Shown here one piece after another: positions 57,447 through 64,000 of a stretch of DNA of 64,000 bases. The position numbers were made by a program, and so were the translations under genes. The notes below the pieces were generated by a model. That model was not told the origin of the DNA, did no database searches, and saw nothing but the letters and a program-made list of their open reading frames with translations. The stretch is from assembly GCA_028023455.1 (NCBI GenBank), contig JAQFVV010000027.1:4461845-4525844 (forward strand), read 5' to 3'. Origin of the DNA: Epiperipatus broadwayi. Lineage: Eukaryota > Onychophora > Udeonychophora > Euonychophora > Peripatidae. Each line of letters begins with the position of its first letter. Positions within the stretch are counted from its first letter, which is position 1.

Positions 57447-57527
57447 TCTGTGAGTAAAGTCTTTCTTCGGCATTATTTCCAAAAAAGCATTTATTTCAAA
57501 TATATTTTTTCTTCCTTCATCTTTCAT
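57447..57527 (-). other. Possible host first exon, minus strand, tentative
   Basis: On the minus strand an ATG with A at -3 (57525-57527, context AAAAATGA) opens 27 codons, MKDEGRKNIFEINAFLEIMP then KKDFTHR, ending exactly at a perfect donor GTAAGT (57441-57446 on the plus strand). The peptide is charged and balanced, unlike the Phe/Tyr/Ile-rich chance frames around it. Upstream DNA (57.55-58.0 kb) has several CpGs and no recognised repeat. A CAG just upstream (57540-57542) could instead make this an internal exon. Downstream exons would lie to the left but are not recognised. The product is unknown. Confidence 0.35.
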
Positions 57528-58822
57528 TTTTATGTTTTTCTGACGGTGTCAATGAAATACGACCGATGTTATTCCACCTTAACTGAGTTTAAAAGGAAAA
57601 TTTCACTTATTCTACCGGAAGAACAGTAAAGATATTAATATTTTATAACAAGCTCCAGTCTCCACCGAATACTTTTTCAAATCTGATGTGAATTACAGCG
57701 AGTGACTAACAGATGTTAAATCTTCCTTCTTTCTACTTTAATTTTTTTTTTTTTTTGCTTCCTCTATTTCTTTTTAAAATAATAGCACTTGTAGTCTGTT
57801 TGACGCCAACTAATAAATATGCTGGTGTTGAAATATGAAAAAGCTACCATTTTATAATCTTTTAAACAACTCAACGAACACATTTAATAAAAAAATAAAT
57901 TCACGCAAAGATGTTTTGAAAAATAGTACAAGCACATGCGCTAATTGATAATGTTTCAAACCTAGTATATAAGAGTATAAGTGATTCCTTCCTCCACACG
58001 GGTTGGCATGAGTGTGTTGCTGTGTTTATGTATTAGTAAAAGCATCTTATAAACTGTAAACCAATATAGATATAGTAGAACTGTTCATCCATAGGATTTT
58101 GAGATTGATCTCTAAGTACCATATAAGCAATCAAATACGCTTGATCATGCTTTAACATCATTTCCTAGAACTCGACATCTACATAGTATACATTATTAGT
58201 ATTCATCAGTATGTCAGAAGTAATATAATATATTCTCTCACACATTACATCTAAAACATTTATTCACTCATAATAAAGTTATATCTGAATGTACACTTAC
58301 ATATAAAAAAAGTTGTTAAAAACATTTAAAAAATGATGAAAACATAGAAGAAAACGAGCCAAATTAAAATAGTAACGTTAAGATCAAAGTTGGTTAAACA
58401 AAGAAAGAGTGATGGACTCATTGTTAAAGGATTCCGAATTTAAACTCAACCATTAGAACTCAATGTTACGTGATGTCTGATCTGAAGATCATATTATAAT
58501 ATGGTTTTATTTAAGTTACTTTGTTTTTAATCTAGATAAAATGTTATAACTCAATTGTCATTTCCCAATTCCTGAACTAGTAAAACTTCACATGTATATA
58601 CTCCAATGTTTAGAGTTTGCAAACAATTTTAGTAAAAAAATTAAATTTAAATTTTTTTACATTGCTTTCATTTAAAACATATGCAATTTATTCAGCATTT
58701 TCAAAATATAATTTAAATAAATGCATCTTGTTTTGATAATTCAAGTAATATATATATATATACAACTCAAAACTAGAAAATAAATAAAAACTTTTATTAA
58801 CCTTAAAAAATAAAAAAACAAT
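57528..58822. other. Repeat-poor stretch, possible regulatory DNA
   Basis: No mobile family recognised. TATATAAGAGTATAAG (about 57966-57981) followed within 50 bases by a CpG and CACACGGGTTGGCATGAG could be a TATA-type promoter by appearance only. Confidence 0.3.
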
Positions 58823-59227
58823 TTTAATCAAGGCGCATCTGGCAAAGTTTTCAGCCTTTCACATTATTATTATATAATCTGTTTGTGCTTAATAAATAAA
58901 TATATTTATATTTGTTATTATCAATTCATTGGATTTGAAAATTACTTCGTAGTAAATCATCGAAAGATTTCACGTTGTTTATTTATGTATAAGATTTAGT
59001 GAGTTAAATGTGAAGGTGTTTAAAGCTTTATGCTATTAGGTCAAAATGCTTGAGACTGGTTTATTTATATATAAATTTAAGTAGAGAAGAAGGCGGGACC
59101 ATCTTTTTCTCATAAAATCTTTGCCTTGTGTTTTGTTTTGTGTAGTCATTGTTGCATCTGATTGGCTGTCATATAAGCATTTTTAAGGCGCCTCTGACAA
59201 AGGTTTCAGCCTTTCATGTTATTATCA
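58823..59227 (+). repeat. Direct repeat pair about 357 bp apart
   Basis: AAGGCGCATCTGGCAAAGTT TTCAGCCTTTCACATTATTA (from 58830) recurs as AAGGCGCCTCTGACAAAGGT TTCAGCCTTTCATGTTATTA (from 59185). It may be the ends of an element or a local duplication; the 310 bp between them have no identified content. Confidence 0.6.
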
Positions 59228-59651
59228 ATGTTCACAATAAAATCATGGGAAATTCATTTTTCTAAAAAATATTTTTATATACTTTACATAAATAAAAATT
59301 AGAAATATATTTTTCTACACATCACAGCAAATTAACAAAAAATACTAAGTTAAAAATATTTAATTACAATTTCCGCTTGATAAGAAGCCCCTAAAAATTG
59401 ATGAAAAGTGAGACTAAAACTATTTCTAAACATAAGCATCCCATGCTTTTGGTCATGTAGACTGAAGAAAATTTTTTTATTTTTAATGCATTTATATAAA
59501 AGCCATGGAGAAAAAAAATTTTTTTTTTTGTTATTCTGTCGACTGGGCCAAACTGTTGTGTTTACAGGGGAGTATGATATAAGAACAAAATTGTGTAATA
59601 CAATTATTAATATTTATTTATTACAACAAACACAAAAATGTGTAAGGCCTC
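59228..59651. other. A+T-rich spacer
   Basis: The plus frame 59408-59662 is open by chance and runs into the tRNA-like unit; nothing is recognised. Confidence 0.5.
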
Positions 59652-59845
59652 TGACAGAATAGCTCAGTTGGTTAGAGCGTTTGCCTTAAATTTGATATTC
59701 AAGAATCTAAAGGTACAAGTTCGACTTCTGTGTGAATATCATCACTGTGTATATATAGGCCAGTAACACCTGAAGAAAAGTGGAGAATAACAATATTCAA
59801 AATATTGTGTAATTACTAATCAGTGTTGTCTATTTTTGTGTTATT
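59652..59845 (+). mobile_element. tRNA-derived SINE candidate (SINE-D)
   Basis: AGAATAGCTCAGTTGGTTAG AGCG is a near-perfect tRNA A-box and D-arm, and AAGTTCGACTTC is a good B box 55-60 bases later. The anticodon region carries an insert (TTTGATATTCAAGAATC) whose TGATATTCA pairs with TGAATATCA just after the T arm. Downstream text (GGCCAGTAACACCTGAAGAA, GGAGAATAACAATATTC) may be the SINE body. No target-site duplication was found, so an intron-bearing tRNA pseudogene remains possible. Confidence 0.55.
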
Positions 59846-60593
59846 ACTAACAAATTGTTTGTATTTGGAATGTTTAAATAAAGTTTAAAATTTTCTACAC
59901 ATTCATCATTCACTCATAGATGATGGAAATAGTCCAACATATCACACCTAATAATATATCAACATCACAAATCTTCAGATAAAAATGTGTATTTACACTA
60001 TATATACAATCTTATACCTGCACTTGATACTATTGTTTTGGTATTGCATTAGTTGCAACGTTAAACATCTTGGAGATATCTCATATGATTGTGAGAAATG
60101 ATACTGATTTGTTAGTCAGCAATAATATTTTTTCTTCAAATAAAAGTGAAGTACAGGTAATCAAAATTTCCAAACATTTCACCTTACGCATGGTTTCACC
60201 TATTAGATGAATGTAATTTTTCAAAATGAAAACTGCAAACGAACCCAGCAAAAGGAAATAATCATATAATGATTAAAGAAAAACATCTGGCAATATTGTC
60301 ATTAGTTAATTAATAACAAATGGATAGACAAGTTAAATTACATTCTCTAACAACCAGACAATATCTTTTGTCTGAATGTTCTTAAAGATAAAAGATATAT
60401 CTATATTTATCTCAGCATTTGTGAGATATATAAGCAGTAAATTAGACAATATTTTCAGGTGGATGAAGACTTTGAAGACTCACAACTTTTCTGAAATTCT
60501 ACCAGAAACAAATCATTCTTCCATGTGGACTATATTTTTAATTAGTATTTGATAGTATCTAATTTAACAAAACCCAAAAAATATTTATACACA
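59846..60593. other. A+T-rich stretch, nothing recognised
   Basis: No gene or repeat family recognised. Confidence 0.5.
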
Positions 60594-60608
60594 TAGAAAT
60601 TACTTTTT

Positions 60609-60708
60609 TTTTTTTCATGTGTCATAGCATCGGCAGGGAAGCGAACCCACAACCCGGGTAACTACTTGTGAGGAAGTCACACTGACCTCTTGACCACCAA
60701 TGCTTGAC
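60609..60708 (-). mobile_element. SINE-A copy with 15-bp target-site duplication
   Basis: TAGAAATTACTTTTT lies at 60594-60608 and 60709-60723, identical. On the minus strand: GTCAAGCATTGGTGGTCAAG, an A box, CCCGGGTTGTGGGTTCGCTT (B box), then CCGATGC pairing with GCATTGG (7-bp acceptor stem with one G-T), TATGACACATG and an A tail. GTCA at the 5' end pairs with TGAC after the acceptor, extending the stem. This is the cleanest SINE-A copy here. Confidence 0.93.
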
Positions 60709-60723
60709 TAGAAATTACTTTTT

Positions 60724-61703
60724 TATGATCTCATATACTCTAATGCAATTTTTTATATATTTCCTTCTTTATTTTTTTAACAGTTTCAACTGCCCTGCAG
60801 TCTTCAACATTTATGCATATAAGATATAACCATTGCATATACATATACACATATTTTACATTATTCTTATTCATAATCATATTTTATTTTTAACTCTATT
60901 ATTTTTTTATTATTTCTATTTCCTTTTTATTTTTTTATTTCTTCTATCATATCTATCATTCTACATTATTCTTTAATATATCTATAATTTTTCTATTTTA
61001 TTTTTCATTTTATACCTATTAATCTAATTTTTTTCTTGCTTTTTATTATTTATCTATACTTATTCTTTTATTAATAATTTTTATTTATTCCTATTCCTAT
61101 CTTTATTAATTATTCTCATTTTTCATTGACTTATTTATTTTACTCACCTTTGTATAACTTTCTTCTTCCTTTTTACATTTATAACTGATTCTTTTTTTTT
61201 AAAGTTCTTTAGCCTCTTTTTCATATACTCCTATATATATAAATATACGCATATTTCATATTCACATAGAAATTACTCAAATTTAATGACAATTATATAT
61301 ATTGCAATGGGATCAAGTAGAGAAAGTATATGCACTGACTGGATTTGAATAAAGAATGTGTATTTTGATTTCTCATTTTATATAATAGAGTGCAGGAATG
61401 ACAAAACATATAATCAAAAAATCAGAGATTATTTATTTATCCTAACTGGCAGCTATTTCTAATTTATGATTGCCATGCTAATTGAGATATTTACCCATTG
61501 CATATCCATGCTAAACTTCATTAACCCTTATGACATGTAAAATACAGATTACAAGGGAAAAATTAGTTGTGCTACTAACAATAAGAAAGCACATGATGAA
61601 GTGGTATCATAAGCTCACCAGAAGTGCTGAGATTCCCAAATATAATAAAAGTGAATGAACCAAAATCACACATTTCCTTATTTTTGCCTTAATATCCCAT
61701 AAA
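60724..61703. other. T-rich low-complexity stretch
   Basis: About 60.75-61.2 kb is strongly pyrimidine-biased on the plus strand (TATTTTT, TTCTT, TCTATT words), the remnant of a decayed microsatellite or a simple-sequence region. No gene. Confidence 0.55.
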
Positions 61704-61826
61704 TATAATTTATCCAACCTGCTTCAAACACTTTTTAGAAAACTCTTTATTTGTACATACATTTCAACTGACCTACAGTCTTCTTCAGAGCTATGATATA
61801 ATAAACAAAACACAATTAAAACAACG

Positions 61827-61871
<45 letters not shown>

Positions 61872-61925
61872 ACAAATAAAGAGTTTGCTAAAAGGTGTTT
61901 GAAGCACATTGGATAAATTATATTA
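61704..61925. mobile_element. MITE with about 51-bp TIRs and an (AT)n(GT)n centre
   Basis: AATTTATCCAACCTGCTTCA...TTTATTTGTACA (61707-61757) is inverted at 61869-61920 with 4 mismatches in 51. Near the centre TTTCAACTGACCTACAGTCT TC recurs in part at 60784-60806. An (AT)n(GT)n microsatellite (61828-61871) fills the right side of the centre. No coding sequence. Confidence 0.78.
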
Positions 61926-62025
61926 AAACTGAATGAATGAGAATAAGAAACACCATGCTAATAACAATATAGTTTTATTATGAAATATACACAAATGAAA
62001 TATAATATAAAATTAAGTAATGACT

Positions 62026-62372
<347 letters not shown>

Positions 62373-62984
62373 TCCTAAGCTTTCATTTGATCTATCTTAA
62401 AAAAAAATTATTCAAATATTTTTTGATATAGTATTTTATTATTATATCTTTGGCAAAATAAAAAGATAAATATATTTAAAATTATTGGCAAATAGAATCT
62501 AGAATCTATATATTGTGATGGTCAAAATCATGTGTTCAGCCAACAAGATTCAGAGACCCACTGAAGTACATCAAGCCCAGCATGTTCAGGTTATTGTAGT
62601 CACAGAATGGTACTAGACTTTAACCTATTTGCCAGTGCTCCAAAATCTCCACTATCTGATCAATGCTTCTGTTGCTACTAATAGTAATCAATTCCCTTTG
62701 GTTCCAGTGAACAGGGTAGAACAAGGACTCCAATGATTCAATCTCAGTCTCAGTCATGAATTAGTTACTAAATTAATTTGATCATATACTAACTAGCTCT
62801 TGCATAAGAACTTAATACTTTGACAATGCCCATAATACCATTTCAACACACTTCAGGGGTTCTGAGCAGACTCATAGATCACTTAATTAGGTGTGGATAT
62901 AGTTGGGTGGATGTGATGAATAATGGAAAGACACTGAGAAATTAATAAACACAAATATACATAATTTATTAATAACAAATTCAA
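62373..62984. other. Unassigned stretch of higher complexity
   Basis: 62.51-62.90 kb is less A+T-rich and not simple sequence (GCCAACAAGATTCAGAGACC, GGTTCCAGTGAACAGGGTAG) but holds no open frame or family that I recognise. Confidence 0.35.
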
Positions 62985-63385
62985 TGAGATATAGGTTAAC
63001 AATGATAACAATATTTGGATATCAGTATGACACTATAAGAGCATTACAAATGAACTATATGTTAATAATCATAACAATATTTGGATACCAGTATGATATG
63101 TATATAAACAATGACCATAATACTTGCATATCAGTATGGCACTAAAAGAGCATTACAAATGAACTATATGTTAACAAAGATGATAATATTTTGACATCAG
63201 TAGTATAAGAGCATTACAAATGAACTGTAAGTTAGCATTGACAATAATATCTGGATATCAGTAAGATACATTACAAGTGAACTAAGTGTTATCAATAACA
63301 ATACTTGGATATCAATAACAATATTTGGATATCAATATAACAAGTATAAGAGCCTTACAAATGAACTATATGTTAACAATTTCAT
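62985..63385 (+). repeat. Degenerate tandem repeat, unit about 65-75 bp
   Basis: The core words GAACTATATGTTAACAATGA, ACAATATTTGGATATCAGTA and ATAAGAGCATTACAAATGAA recur about five to six times in the same order, with some short units (63250-63330). It is a minisatellite-like array with no coding potential. Confidence 0.85.
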
Positions 63386-63669
63386 CAAAAATATGCCACT
63401 ATAAAATGAATATGCCAATTACTAAGGATCGATTAGATACTTGGTTATATAATAGATTAAGTTATCAGCCAGAAATATATATAATACATTGACGTGCATT
63501 TTTACATACATAGAGAAAGTTAAGTATATAATTTATTATTTTTATTTTAAATATTATATGAAACAACTTGATTCAATATCTTTATTATTACATTTATTTC
63601 CAAAACATATAAAACAATTGGCATGCATAAATATCTTTATTATTATATTTATTTTATTAATCCCAGCAG
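63386..63669. other. A+T-rich spacer
   Basis: Low complexity, ending in a pyrimidine-rich run (TTTATTTTATTAATCCCAG) that may be a splice acceptor for the next entry. Confidence 0.4.
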
Positions 63670-63851
63670 GAGTTATGGAACAAAGCATAATTCTAGTTCC
63701 CTTTATTATTAACCATTACATTATAGACATGGTTTATCCATCCTACACAACATTACTAACAGGCATGATTAATAAACCTAATTACAGAAAACAGTGGTAT
63801 CTGGTGTTGAATTCTGTGTTGGCTACATTATTATTGGCATTGGCTGTATAG
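63670..63851 (+). other. Possible terminal exon of a small membrane protein, tentative
   Basis: After a pyrimidine-rich acceptor (...AATCCCAGCAG) the frame encodes about 60 residues, starting VMEQSIILVPFIINHYI, with DMVYPSYTTLLTGMINKPNY, then RKQWYLVLNSVLATLLLALA V and a stop at 63849-63851. The ending is hydrophobic, like a membrane segment. The DNA is more complex than its surroundings. The Tyr-Pro-x-Tyr ... Gln-Trp spacing faintly recalls TB2/DP1/HVA22 (REEP) proteins, but not enough to assign. The open frame from 63489 is probably chance upstream of the acceptor. Product unknown. Confidence 0.3.
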
Positions 63852-64000
63852 GCCAATCTCCATTATCAAATAACAATATATATATATATATATATGTTAA
63901 TTCTAATGTTTTCACGGATAAAAGATGTCATATTATTATTACTATTTGCAGGATATTCTGTGTAGTAAAAAAGCTAAATGCTGATGTTTCAGTACAATAT
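63852..64000. other. Window end, short (AT)n
   Basis: An AT run lies at about 63877-63895; nothing else is recognised. Confidence 0.6.

Overview
The window looks like nuclear DNA from an invertebrate animal. It is very A+T-rich by eye and has no operon-like gene packing. Its reading frames are short and broken by stops, and nearly every recognisable feature is a mobile element: non-LTR retrotransposons (LINEs), tRNA-derived SINEs, mariner, pogo/Tigger and Merlin remnants, and many inverted-repeat elements. The phylum cannot be settled from this sequence. No complete protein-coding host gene is visible. Three short stretches look like possible host exons, and one CpG-bearing, repeat-poor stretch could be a promoter.

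Layout. 0-5.3 kb: fold-back element FB-A (797-1235), a LINE-2 3' fragment, a 138-bp MITE, a large near-perfect palindrome FB-C (4315-4994) and a (CT)28 tract. 5.9-8.5 kb: a pogo/Tigger transposase tail, a 5'-truncated RTE LINE and a 500-bp GATA array. 9.8-15.6 kb: a Penelope-like remnant, two more FB-A copies (one carrying a foreign insert), a 5S rRNA-like unit followed by a SINE-B, a Tigger-type element, a tRNA-like relic and a 176-bp tandem duplication carrying SINE-A. 15.9-21.7 kb: the longest LINE-2 copy joined to MITE-B, a SINE-A with target-site duplications, element E and another LINE-2. 23.4-30.8 kb: element H with long terminal inverted repeats, a decayed RTE copy (RTE-2) with three younger insertions inside it, and a cluster of family F repeats. 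32.3-36.2 kb: LINE-2 again joined to MITE-B, a second element E and more MITE-B. 36.2-40.0 kb: almost nothing recognisable. 40-46 kb: small MITEs, a Merlin transposase relic, MITE-B copies and an RTE 3' end. 47.3-48.5 kb: possible host promoter. 49.6-51.4 kb: two adjacent mariner relics in opposite orientation. 53-64 kb: SINE fragments, possible host exons, hairpin MITEs, microsatellites and a 65-75 bp tandem repeat.

How the parts work together. There is no pathway here; the biology is that of nested parasites. RTE and LINE-2 are the autonomous retrotransposon lineages seen, and either could have supplied the machinery for SINE-A and SINE-B. The best documented result is SINE-A: a tRNA-only SINE of about 90-100 bp whose 5' and 3' ends pair to extend the acceptor stem. 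Three copies have clear target-site duplications, and one sits inside RTE-2, where RTE-1 serves as an empty-site paralogue.
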